Part shown: positions 16,433 through 24,585 of the stretch, piece after piece
Layout of the letters: every line of letters starts with the position of its first letter
Numbering within the stretch: position 1 is the first letter of the stretch
NCBI GenBank assembly: GCA_004556705.1
Contig: SFGA01000006.1
Location: 1-50,239, forward strand
Direction of reading: 5' to 3'
Length of the DNA: 50,239 nt
Origin: Ruminococcus sp.
Lineage (GTDB): Bacteria; Bacillota; Clostridia; Oscillospirales; Acutalibacteraceae
Translations under genes and position numbers: made by a program
Notes under the pieces: model-generated
Told to the model about the DNA's origin: nothing
The model's database searches: none
The model's input: the letters and a program-made list of their open reading frames with translations, nothing else

Positions 16433-18018
16433 ATTTCACATATCCCGAGGCAAAGGAAAAATCGCTTTCGGACGTATCGTTCTGCGTAAATTCGGGGGAT
16501 ATAGTTCTTCTGTGCGGCGAGAACGGAAGCGGAAAAACCACGCTTCTCAAAATGCTGAAAAAAGAGCTTTCTCCGTTCGGTAAAAGGACGGGGGAAATTC
16601 TTTTCTGCGGCGAGAGCATAGAGAGTGCAAAAAGCTCCGATATAGGCTTCGTCTTTCAGGACGTCGATAGCCAAATCGTCTGCGATAAGGTCTGGCACGA
16701 GCTTGCCTTTACGCTTGAAAACACGGGCACGGAGCCTATGCAGATGCGCCGCCGTGTAGCCGAAGCGGCAGGATATTTCGGAATAACGCAATGGATTTAT
16801 AAAAACACGTCGGAGTTGTCGGGCGGTCAAAAGCAACTGTTAAATCTTGCCTCCGTGACGGTCGGAGTGCCGAAAATGATACTCTTGGACGAGCCGCTTT
16901 CACAGCTTGACCCGATTGCCTGCGTGGACTTTATCAACACCGTTAAACGCTTGAATGAGGATTTGGGCGTTACGTTTATAATCAGCGAGCACCGCACGGG
17001 CGAGCTTGTGTCCGTGTGCAATAAAATTGCCGTTATGAAGCAGGGTAAGCTTATCTCCTACGGCAATATTCGTGAAAAGCTGCCTGAAATCTCAAACGAA
17101 GCGGTTTTCGGGAATATGCCCGACTGTGCGAAAATATGGCGTGATACGGGCAAAAAAGGGGAGTGTCCGCTTAACGTAAAGGAAGGCAAGAATTGGCTTT
17201 CGGATAATTTTTCGTTCTCTTCCTCTGCGCCGATAAAGGAATTTCACAATGAATACGATAACACCCTCCAATGTAAGAACGTGCATTTCAGATATTCAAA
17301 GCACGGCGAGGATATAATAAACGGCTTGAGCTTTTCGTGTAAAAAGGGCGAGGTGCATTGCATTTTGGGTGCTAACGGCTCGGGAAAAACAACCCTTGTA
17401 AAGCTCATTTCGGGAGTTTTGAAGCCGTACAGCGGAAAGATAAATATCGGCAAGGGCAAGCGTGCTGCGTTGCTTGTGCAGAATGTTAAAAATATGTTCG
17501 TCTGCGAGAGCGTCGAGGAGGATTTGCGGCTTTATTGCCAAAATCTCGGACTTGATTTCAGCGAGGGCGAGGACAGAACCTACGAAGCGCTTGAATTGCT
17601 CGGAGTTGCGGACTTGAGGCACCGCCATCCGTTCGATTTGTCGGGCGGAGAGCTTCAAAAATGCGCTATTGCAAAATTGCTTGTGTCAAAGCCCGATATT
17701 CTGCTTATGGACGAGCCTACAAAAAGCCTTGACTGCGTCGCAAAGGACAATATCAAGGATATAATCAAGGACTTGTCGCTAAACGGCGTGAGCATTGTAG
17801 CCGTAACCCACGATACAGAGTTCGCTGCGGAAATTTCAGACCGCTGTTCATTGCTTTTTGACGGAGAAATCACCGCCTGCGACGTTCCGCAAAGGTTCTT
17901 TTCCGACAACAGCTTTTATACTACGGGAGCTTCCAAAATTTCGAGGGATTACACCGATTTTGCCGTAACCTGTAAGCAGGTGTCGGCTCTTTGCACGGAG
18001 AAAAACAATGAGCCTTAA
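16405..18018 (+). CDS. Fused double ECF ATPase (EcfA1-EcfA2)
   Basis: A 537-residue protein with two ABC ATPase domains in one chain. Domain 1 (about 1-225) has Walker A GENGSGKTT, signature LSGGQKQ and Walker B MILLDEP. Domain 2 (about 290-520) has Walker A GANGSGKTT, signature LSGGELQK and Walker B ILLMDEPT, followed by the VTHD switch His. Each domain is complete, so both sites look active. In most ECF systems EcfA1 and EcfA2 are separate genes of about 280 residues. It overlaps ecfT by 28 bases and the S component by 11 bases, showing tight coupling. Confidence 0.9.
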   Translation: MEILSVKNLNFTYPEAKEKSLSDVSFCVNSGDIVLLCGENGSGKTTLLKMLKKELSPFGKRTGEILFCGESIESAKSSDIGFVFQDVDSQIVCDKVWHELAFTLENTGTEPMQMRRRVAEAAGYFGITQWIYKNTSELSGGQKQLLNLASVTVGVPKMILLDEPLSQLDPIACVDFINTVKRLNEDLGVTFIISEHRTGELVSVCNKIAVMKQGKLISYGNIREKLPEISNEAVFGNMPDCAKIWRDTGKKGECPLNVKEGKNWLSDNFSFSSSAPIKEFHNEYDNTLQCKNVHFRYSKHGEDIINGLSFSCKKGEVHCILGANGSGKTTLVKLISGVLKPYSGKINIGKGKRAALLVQNVKNMFVCESVEEDLRLYCQNLGLDFSEGEDRTYEALELLGVADLRHRHPFDLSGGELQKCAIAKLLVSKPDILLMDEPTKSLDCVAKDNIKDIIKDLSLNGVSIVAVTHDTEFAAEISDRCSLLFDGEITACDVPQRFFSDNSFYTTGASKISRDYTDFAVTCKQVSALCTEKNNEP

Positions 18019-18703
18019 ACAGAGAAAAATTTTAAGCTATATTTTAATCTTCGGCGTAATTCCGCTGACGGTTATTTTCGGCACGCAGCTTTTGGGGGCA
18101 AGAAAATACGTTTTTCTTTGCATTGCCGTAACTGTATTTTGCCTTGCTTCGTTCTTAATTTCGATTGAATACAAGCAGCGAACGGCGGTTGTCGGCACGG
18201 TGCTCGTGTCGGTTATGACGGCACTTTCGGTCGTCGGACGGTTTGCGTTTTCCTATGTTCCGTTTTTTAAGCCCGTAACCGCTTTTGTAATAATAACAGG
18301 CGTTTACCTCGGCTCGCAATACGGATTTTTATGCGGTGCGCTGTCGGCTCTTGCGTCAAATTTCATTTTCGGGCAGGGTGCGTGGACTCCGTTTCAAATG
18401 CTTGCGTGGGGACTTATAGGCTTCTTTGCGGGAGCTTTTTCAAAAGGACTTGTAAAAAGCAAGCTTTTCCTGTATTTCTTCGGTGCACTTTCTGGCGTTG
18501 CGTATTCGCTGTTTATGGACACTTGGACGGCAATTTACGTTGACGGCACATTCGTATTTTCACGGTATTTAACGCTCATTGCGGCGGCTGCTCCCGTGAC
18601 TGCCGTCTATGTAATATCAAATGTGATTTTCCTCATTTTATTATTCAAGCCGATAGGCAGGCGGCTGTCGAGAATTACCCGAAAATACGGGCTTTCCGAG
18701 TAA
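18008..18703 (+). CDS. ECF transporter substrate-binding (S) component
   Basis: A 231-residue membrane protein with about six helices. Helix text such as FKPVTAFVIITGVYLGSQYG, followed by a small-residue helix and GQGAWTPFQMLAWG, fits the ECF S-component fold; the aromatic loop resembles members linked to cobalamin-type or other vitamin uptake. I cannot fix the substrate. No riboswitch was recognised upstream of the operon. It starts 11 bases before the ATPase stop codon. The tail is basic and short. It completes the T-A-A-S set. Confidence 0.75.
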   Translation: MSLKQRKILSYILIFGVIPLTVIFGTQLLGARKYVFLCIAVTVFCLASFLISIEYKQRTAVVGTVLVSVMTALSVVGRFAFSYVPFFKPVTAFVIITGVYLGSQYGFLCGALSALASNFIFGQGAWTPFQMLAWGLIGFFAGAFSKGLVKSKLFLYFFGALSGVAYSLFMDTWTAIYVDGTFVFSRYLTLIAAAAPVTAVYVISNVIFLILLFKPIGRRLSRITRKYGLSE

Positions 18704-18708
18704 AAATT

Positions 18709-18747
18709 AAAGGACTGTAAAGTTTTTAGCCTTTACAGTCCTTTTTT
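18709..18747 (+). terminator. Rho-independent terminator of the ECF operon
   Basis: A 14-bp stem (AAAGGACTGTAAAG and its complement) with an 8-base loop and a run of six T. It lies between the converging ECF and hypB genes and probably serves the plus strand best. Confidence 0.85.
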
Positions 18748-18765
18748 ATGTTTGTCAGTCTAATT

Positions 18766-19434
18766 TCAGCTGTTCCAAGCGTTGATTTCTTTTCTCAACC
18801 AATTTGTCCAAGCGTCAATTCCTTCGCCCGTCTTTGCGCTGATAAAGAATATCTCACAGTTGGGATTTAATTTCTTAATGCGCTCAACAACCGCCTCGTC
18901 GTCAAAGTCGAAAACGGATTTTGTATCGATTTTGTTGATGAGAACACAGTCGCTGACCGTAAACATCAAGGGGTATTTTAACGGTTTGTCGTCTCCCTCG
19001 GGAACGGATAAAATCATAGCGTTTTTAGAAGCCCCCGTATCAAATTCCGCAGGGCATACAAGGTTGCCGACATTTTCAAGCACAACGAAATCAAATTCAT
19101 TTGAACCGAAGCTGTCTAAGCCCTGCTTTGTCATACCTGCATCAAGATGACACATACCGCCCGTGTGAAGCTGGATTGATTTTGCGCCTGTTTCGGCAAT
19201 CGTCTTTGCGTCAACGTCGCTGTCAATATCAGCCTCCATAACGCCGATTTTGTATTCGTCCTTTAATGCGGCGATGGTTTGCTTCAAGGTGGTGGTCTTT
19301 CCGCTTCCGGGCGAGGACATAAGGTTCAAAAGAAATGTCCTGTCTGCTTTAAGCTGCTGACGTACCTTGTCTGCCTCTCTGTCGTTGCTTTCAAACACAG
19401 AGCGTTTAATTTCAATTACTTTATAATCGTTCAT
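18766..19434 (-). CDS. hypB: Nickel incorporation GTPase HypB
   Basis: A 222-residue SIMIBI-class GTPase that delivers nickel during maturation of [NiFe] hydrogenases and sometimes other nickel enzymes. Visible are the P-loop SSPGSGKTT (about 40-48), the EADIDSDVDA switch segment, TGGMCHLDA with the nickel-binding Cys-His, LENVGNLVCPAEFD, and NKID for guanine recognition. The N-terminus lacks the CxxCGC high-affinity metal motif and the His-rich stretch found in some HypB proteins, which is common in the family. It starts 24 bp after the upstream membrane-protein gene. Its partner hypA lies across the divergent promoter at 23589. No hydrogenase gene is in the window. Confidence 0.93.
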   Translation of the reverse strand: MNDYKVIEIKRSVFESNDREADKVRQQLKADRTFLLNLMSSPGSGKTTTLKQTIAALKDEYKIGVMEADIDSDVDAKTIAETGAKSIQLHTGGMCHLDAGMTKQGLDSFGSNEFDFVVLENVGNLVCPAEFDTGASKNAMILSVPEGDDKPLKYPLMFTVSDCVLINKIDTKSVFDFDDEAVVERIKKLNPNCEIFFISAKTGEGIDAWTNWLRKEINAWNS

Positions 19435-19458
19435 AATACCTCTTCTTTTGTGAAATGC

Positions 19459-20511
19459 TTATTTGCCTTCGTTGACAGCTCTTGCCATAGCAAGCTTGTA
19501 ATCCTTCTGATGTGTAAAGATTTCATGCTTGTACGGATTTGTATGAGTTGCGATTGAACGCTTGATAATAGCTGTAAGCACAACAACGTTGACAGCAAGA
19601 GCAAGAATAGCGATAACGCCCTGTGCTCTCGGGTCTGCGCTTGCAGGTGCAAAATCGGGGCTCATAACGTAATCTGCGGGATATACAGATGTGAGAACCG
19701 AGAATTTGTCGTTGAGCATAAACTGCGGAACGATTTGAGCGAACATACACCAAATAGCAAGAGTGTTTGCACGGTTTTGAATCCAGCCGCCCTTGTTCCA
19801 GAAAGCGTTTGCAAAGGTCGGAGCAAGCAAAAGAGCAAGACCGCAATACCAGCTGTGTGTGGGAAGATTGTTATAGGTGTATTCAAAGTTCCATATGTCG
19901 TAAGCGAGTATGTAGCACCAGGTCATATCGGGCCAAAGCATATCCTTTTTGTCCTTTGACTGATAAATACCCCACCAGCCTGTCATACACAAAATGTTGA
20001 TGATGCCTGCGATACCGTTTACCCAGTTCCACCAGCCGCCGTAGAGCCAAATGCCCTCGTTTGAGTACCACCAAGCAGAGCCTGTTTCTGCAATAGCGTT
20101 AGCACCCTTGATAGCCGACTCAAAGTCAGATGCAACTGCGATAAGGATATTGATAGCAACGATAAGGAACGGGAACACTTTGAACCATTCCGTCTTGCCG
20201 ATTCCCCATTTGTACTTGAGGAACATAAAGCCGATACAGCCGATTGTAGCGGCATACAGCTTCGCATAGTGGAACCAACCGTTCATGTGTAAGTATGTCG
20301 GGTTGTTAAGCGCCCATTCGGCACCGTTCTTAACACCTACTGCGATAGCGATAAAATACACCGTAAGAACTACGGGAACAACGAAAAAGCAGAAAATTCC
20401 GCCTGCTTTACTGCGGCGTGCAACTTCATTCAAAACAACAAGTCCGACGAATACCATAACCCAACCGAGAAGCTGTGTGATTGAAGCGTCACCATAAATG
20501 TGGAACAACAT
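19459..20511 (-). CDS. Tryptophan-rich polytopic membrane protein, DUF5692-like
   Basis: A 350-residue protein with about nine to ten hydrophobic segments, unusually rich in Trp, Tyr and Asn. The motifs ETGSAWWYSNEGIWLYGGWW, WPDMTWCYILAYDIWNFEY and LPTHSWYCG are striking; I recall a family of this look catalogued as DUF5692, but this is from memory. Function unknown. ATG 20511 follows GAGGAGGA. It is the first gene of an operon with hypB, which suggests a role tied to nickel or to the Fe-S flavoprotein encoded divergently. A nickel or small-molecule permease is one possibility; no classical permease signature (HxxxxDH) is seen. Confidence 0.7.
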   Translation of the reverse strand: MLFHIYGDASITQLLGWVMVFVGLVVLNEVARRSKAGGIFCFFVVPVVLTVYFIAIAVGVKNGAEWALNNPTYLHMNGWFHYAKLYAATIGCIGFMFLKYKWGIGKTEWFKVFPFLIVAINILIAVASDFESAIKGANAIAETGSAWWYSNEGIWLYGGWWNWVNGIAGIINILCMTGWWGIYQSKDKKDMLWPDMTWCYILAYDIWNFEYTYNNLPTHSWYCGLALLLAPTFANAFWNKGGWIQNRANTLAIWCMFAQIVPQFMLNDKFSVLTSVYPADYVMSPDFAPASADPRAQGVIAILALAVNVVVLTAIIKRSIATHTNPYKHEIFTHQKDYKLAMARAVNEGK

Positions 20512-20561
20512 TTCATTATCCTCCTCTGAATAATTTATTAGACATCTGTATGTCTGTTGTT

Positions 20562-20590
20562 ATAGTAACACCGAAAAAAGCCGTAGTCAA
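20562..20590 (-). promoter_or_regulatory. Probable promoter of the membrane protein-hypB operon
   Basis: On the minus strand TTGACT (20585-20590) and TACTAT (20562-20567) are separated by 17 bp, about 50 bases before the start at 20511. Confidence 0.5.
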
Positions 20591-20615
20591 TACACAATAT
20601 TTACAGAAAAGTTGA

Positions 20616-20644
20616 TTGACATTTGTTAATATAAATTATAAAAT
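20616..20644 (+). promoter_or_regulatory. Promoter of the Fe-S flavoprotein-hypA operon
   Basis: TTGACA at 20616-20621 and TAAAAT at 20639-20644, spacer 17 bp. It lies back-to-back with the minus-strand promoter at 20562-20590, so a regulator bound between them could control both operons. Confidence 0.65.
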
Positions 20645-20677
20645 AAAGATACAAATATGTATAAGGAGCAGTGTGCT

Positions 20678-23578
20678 ATGCCTAAAAGATACGAATACGT
20701 TAATCCGCCGAGTTTAGGCGTTGAAAATCCCCGTCCGAAGGTTGCGGCTGTCGGCAAAAAAATCACCGACGTTATCGACCATAAATTAAAGGGCGTTACC
20801 TCGAATGACGCCGAGTATTGGGGCCTTGCCGAGGTCTTGACTGACGATATGTGCGATATTGTCTTGTCAATGGACTTGCGTAAGCCTATGACCTTTGATG
20901 AAATTGCAAAGAAAAATCAGCAGTTTTCAAAGGAAAAGGTGCAGGAATTGCTTGACGAATTGAGCTATATCGGCTTGCTTGAATACGACTACGGTTATCA
21001 TTATGACCACAACGGCAGAACTGCGCCGCAGAGCGAGAGAAGATATATTTTGCCGATGTTCGTACCCGGCTCTGCAGAGCTTCTTAATATTCACGAGCTT
21101 CCCCCCGACGGCATAAACCAAAGGCTTATCGACCATCCCGAGCTTGCTTCATTTTTTGAAAGAATGACCTTCGTTCCGCTTGCGGGTATTACCCATATGG
21201 TGCCTCCCGGCGGTGCAGGTGTAGGTATGCACGTTATCCCCGTTGAAAAGTCTATTGAAATGGAAAACGGGGTAATGGATATAGAACAGCTTTCATATTG
21301 GCTTAAAAAATATGAGGGACATATCGGCGTTGCCCGTTGCTCCTGCCGTGCTTCCCGTGCGGCTCTTGATGAGGGCTGTGCTGATGACGATTACGGCTGG
21401 TGTATCGGTGTAGGCGACTTTGCCGACTATTGCCGTGAAACGCATAAAGGTCACGATATAACCTATGATGAGGCTATGGAAATTCTCCGCAACGCAGAGA
21501 AAAACGGCTTCGTTCATCAGATTACGAATATCGACGGCGACAACAAGATTTTCGGTATTTGTAACTGTAACGTAAATATTTGTAACGCATTGAGAACCTC
21601 ACAGCTTTTCAATACTCCGAACCTCTCACGCTCGGCATACACGGCAAAGGTTGAAACCGAAAAATGTGTTGCCTGCGGTAAGTGCGTTGAGTATTGTCCG
21701 GCAGGTGCGGTAAGACTCGGACAGAAGCTTTGCACAAAGCAAGGCGAGGTAGTTTATCCGAGAAGAACTCTCCCCGAGCAGTCCTCACTTAAAGAGTATT
21801 TGCATTGGAAAGAGGATAAGTGGGACGAGGATTACAGAGATAACAACAGAATTAACTGTTATGATACGGGTACTGCACCCTGTAAAACCGCTTGTCCTGC
21901 TCATATAGCTGTTCAGGGCTATTTGAAAATGGCGGCACAGGGCAGATACAAGGACGCTCTTGCCCTCATTAAAAAGGACAATCCGTTCCCTGCAATTTGC
22001 GGCAGAGTATGTAACCACAAGTGCGAGGATGCCTGCACAAGAGGTACAATTGACAGAGCCGTTTCGATTGATGCGGTTAAGAAATTTATCGCAGAGCAGG
22101 ATTTGAACGCAGAGACAAGATATGTTCCCGAGGTTGTCATTTCCTCAAACAGATATGATCATTGGGAGCAGAAAATCGCTATTATAGGCGCAGGCCCTGC
22201 AGGTCTTTCGTGTGCTTATTACCTTGCTACAAAGGGTTATAAGCCGACAGTCTTTGAAAAGAACGAAAAGCCCGGCGGTATGATGAGATACGGTATTCCG
22301 TCATACAAGCTCGAAAAGGACGTTATTGACGCTGAAATCGACGTTATCAGAGAATTGGGCGTTGAGATTAAGTGCGGAGTTGAGGTCGGCAAGGATATTA
22401 CACTTGACGAGCTTCGTAAACAGGGCTTTGAGGCTTTCTATGTTGCTATCGGCTGTCAGGGCGGAAGAATGGCAGGCGTTGACGGCGAAGATGCAAACGG
22501 TATTGATATTGCAGTTGACTTCTTACATTCGGCAACCGAAAATCAGGAACAGAAAATTGACGGCGATGTAGTTGTAATCGGCGGCGGTAATGTTGCGGTT
22601 GACTGTGCAAGAACTGCTCATCGCTTCGGCGCAAAAAAGGTTTCAATGGTATGCCTTGAGTCAAGAGATACTATGCCCGCATCAAATGAGGAAATTGAAG
22701 AAACTCTGGACGAGGATATTGAAATTTGCAACAGCTGGGGACCGAAAGAAATTAAAAAGGACGAAAACGGCAATGTTACAGCGGTTGTATTTAAGAAATG
22801 CACACGCACCATTGACCCCGAAACAAACAAGTTCTCACCCGAATATGACGAGAACGAGACAATCGAAATCAAAGCCGACAGAGTTATTTACGCTATCGGT
22901 CAGTCGATTGAATGGGGCAATATGCTTGACGGAGAAAAGGTTGAGTTTTGGCACGGAAATTATCCTGTGGCAGACGGACTTACATATCAGACGGCACAGC
23001 CCGATATTTTTGTCGGCGGCGATGTTTACACAGGACCTAAGTTTGTCATAAACGCTATTGAGGCAGGCAAGTGCGCAGCAGAGAGCCTCCACAGATATGT
23101 TCATCCTCACGCTTCGCTTACAATCGGCAGAAACCGCAGAGATTTCATTGAGCTTGATAAGGACAATCTTGTTATTGACAGCTATGACAATTCCTCACGT
23201 CAAGAGGCAGGAACAGACGCTACAATAGATATTAAGATGTCATTCAGAGACGCTCATAAAACTCTTACCGAGGAGCAGGTTAAAATTGAAACCGCCCGTT
23301 GTCTCGGTTGCGGTGCTTCGGTTGTTGACCCGAACAGATGCTTAGGCTGCGGTATTTGTACCACAAAGTGCGAATTTGACGCAATCAAGCTTCACAGAGA
23401 CCGTCCCGAAGCGTCAAAAATGGTTGTCGCAGAGGATAAGATGAAGCACATTTTCCCGTATTTTGCAGGTAATGTCGCAAAGCTTGCCGTTAAGAAAATA
23501 CCGAAAGAGGTCAAGGAATACGAGAAGAAATATACCGAATTCCGTGAGGCTATCGGTAAGGATACTGACAAGCACTAA
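20678..23578 (+). CDS. Large multi-cluster Fe-S / FAD-NAD(P) oxidoreductase (GltD-like core)
   Basis: A 966-residue soluble protein. Residues 1-200 include a winged-helix-like segment (FDEIAKKNQQFSKEKVQELL). About 215-300 holds Cys-rich blocks CSCRASRAALDEGC and ICNCNVNIC. At about 325-345 a 4Fe-4S ferredoxin motif appears (CVACGKCVEYCPAG). About 395-470 is the Fe-S helical domain of glutamate synthase beta/dihydropyrimidine dehydrogenase type (CKTACPAHI, CGRVCNHKCEDAC). Next is an FAD domain (IIGAGPAGLSCA), an NAD(P) domain (VIGGGNVAVDCA) and GGDVYTGP. The C-terminus has two more Cys clusters (RCLGCG, CLGCGICTTKC). It could move electrons between NAD(P)H and ferredoxin-like partners; substrate unknown. 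ATG 20678 follows AAGGAG. hypA follows after ten bases. Confidence 0.85.
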   Translation: MPKRYEYVNPPSLGVENPRPKVAAVGKKITDVIDHKLKGVTSNDAEYWGLAEVLTDDMCDIVLSMDLRKPMTFDEIAKKNQQFSKEKVQELLDELSYIGLLEYDYGYHYDHNGRTAPQSERRYILPMFVPGSAELLNIHELPPDGINQRLIDHPELASFFERMTFVPLAGITHMVPPGGAGVGMHVIPVEKSIEMENGVMDIEQLSYWLKKYEGHIGVARCSCRASRAALDEGCADDDYGWCIGVGDFADYCRETHKGHDITYDEAMEILRNAEKNGFVHQITNIDGDNKIFGICNCNVNICNALRTSQLFNTPNLSRSAYTAKVETEKCVACGKCVEYCPAGAVRLGQKLCTKQGEVVYPRRTLPEQSSLKEYLHWKEDKWDEDYRDNNRINCYDTGTAPCKTACPAHIAVQGYLKMAAQGRYKDALALIKKDNPFPAICGRVCNHKCEDACTRGTIDRAVSIDAVKKFIAEQDLNAETRYVPEVVISSNRYDHWEQKIAIIGAGPAGLSCAYYLATKGYKPTVFEKNEKPGGMMRYGIPSYKLEKDVIDAEIDVIRELGVEIKCGVEVGKDITLDELRKQGFEAFYVAIGCQGGRMAGVDGEDANGIDIAVDFLHSATENQEQKIDGDVVVIGGGNVAVDCARTAHRFGAKKVSMVCLESRDTMPASNEEIEETLDEDIEICNSWGPKEIKKDENGNVTAVVFKKCTRTIDPETNKFSPEYDENETIEIKADRVIYAIGQSIEWGNMLDGEKVEFWHGNYPVADGLTYQTAQPDIFVGGDVYTGPKFVINAIEAGKCAAESLHRYVHPHASLTIGRNRRDFIELDKDNLVIDSYDNSSRQEAGTDATIDIKMSFRDAHKTLTEEQVKIETARCLGCGASVVDPNRCLGCGICTTKCEFDAIKLHRDRPEASKMVVAEDKMKHIFPYFAGNVAKLAVKKIPKEVKEYEKKYTEFREAIGKDTDKH

Positions 23579-23588
23579 GGGGTAAAAT

Positions 23589-23933
23589 ATGCACGAACTC
23601 GGCGTAGTATTCTATGTTATCGACGATGTTAAAAAGGTTGCCGTTGAGAATAATGTTGAGCATGTTCACTCGGTTACTCTCCAAGTCGGCGAGGTTTCAA
23701 CCGTCATTCCCGAGTATCTTATAGACTGTTGGAATTGGGCGGTTAAAAAGCACGATATTCTCACTGATTGCGAATTAAGAGTCGAGCGAATTGACGCAAT
23801 AACCTATTGCGAGGACTGTCAAAAGACCTATCCCACCGTGCAGTACGGCAAAATTTGTCCGTATTGTCAGAGTGAAAAAACATATCTCATTCAGGGTAAC
23901 GAATTTAATATCAAAGAGATTGAGGTAACATAG
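23589..23933 (+). CDS. hypA: Nickel metallochaperone HypA
   Basis: A 114-residue HypA/HybF protein. The N-terminus MHE carries the nickel-binding His2, and the zinc site is formed by CEDC (Cys74, Cys77) and CPYC (Cys90, Cys93). Length and order match HypA, which passes nickel to HypB and the apo-enzyme. It follows the Fe-S flavoprotein gene after ten bases and is divergent from hypB. HypC, D, E and F are not in this window, so the target nickel enzyme and remaining maturation genes must be elsewhere or the pair serves another protein. Confidence 0.92.
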   Translation: MHELGVVFYVIDDVKKVAVENNVEHVHSVTLQVGEVSTVIPEYLIDCWNWAVKKHDILTDCELRVERIDAITYCEDCQKTYPTVQYGKICPYCQSEKTYLIQGNEFNIKEIEVT

Positions 23934-23945
23934 CTATTCTCTCAA

Positions 23946-23975
23946 AAAATGGGGCGGTTTTTAACCGTCCCATTT
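23946..23975 (+). terminator. Rho-independent terminator after hypA
   Basis: A GGGGCGGTT / AACCGTCCC stem (one G-T pair) extended by flanking A/T pairs, with a 3-base loop and followed by TTTAATTTTAT. Confidence 0.75.
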
Positions 23976-24050
23976 AATTTTATATGAATTTTGCCGTTGT
24001 TTCTCCACACATTTGCAGAAATTGTTTATTAGACAAATTTCTAATAACTA

Positions 24051-24079
24051 TTGAAAACTTGAAAACATATTGTTATAAT
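24051..24079 (+). promoter_or_regulatory. Promoter of the YhgE operon
   Basis: TTGAAA at 24051-24056 and TATAAT at 24074-24079 with a 17-bp spacer, about 27 bases before the first start codon. Confidence 0.75.
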
Positions 24080-24105
24080 ACTATCTGTGAAGGAGGCGAC
24101 ATTTT

Positions 24106-24585
24106 ATGGGCGAAAACTTCAAAGAAAAAAATAACGAAGCAGCCGAGGCAAAGGCGGAGGGCAATAACGCCGTTTTGAACGGTAATGAGTCCGAGGCGAC
24201 ACCCCAAAAGCTTACAGATGAACAGAAATACGCTAAAAAATATTTGTTCATGAGGGAAAAGCTCTTAAAAAACTACGATATCGGTTGTAAGAAGTACAGG
24301 AAATCGAAAATAACAACGGCAATTATATTTTTAGTCATTTCCGTACTTTTCACGGTATTGAGCATCGGCACGGGACGGCACATGCAGTTTTTGACTGTAT
24401 GGATAATTCTTATATTCTTTTTAGTCACCGTGTACTTGTTTTTGGATTATATAAGGTATTTGATAGAGGATAAGGTTATACCGTACTTAAAGGACGACGA
24501 TATGCTTGAGTACGGCGAATATGATATTTTTACTGACAACGACGACGATGAGGATGAAATCGACGACGAGGAGGAAGATGAGTAA
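24106..24585 (+). CDS. Small membrane protein upstream of yhgE
   Basis: A 159-residue protein: a polar N-terminus (about 1-65), two membrane helices (about 70-88 and 95-115), then a very acidic tail rich in Asp and Glu (about 140-159). No family recognised. The ATG follows AAGGAGG. Its stop codon overlaps the ATG of the YhgE gene (TAATG), so the two are made together, and the acidic tail may interact with that protein or with cations. Confidence 0.7.
   Translation: MGENFKEKNNEAAEAKAEGNNAVLNGNESEATPQKLTDEQKYAKKYLFMREKLLKNYDIGCKKYRKSKITTAIIFLVISVLFTVLSIGTGRHMQFLTVWIILIFFLVTVYLFLDYIRYLIEDKVIPYLKDDDMLEYGEYDIFTDNDDDEDEIDDEEEDE

Noticed and set aside
18766..23933. [NiFe] hydrogenase operon
   Set aside because: Only hypA and hypB are seen. 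No large-subunit CxxC pairs or hypCDEF are present.
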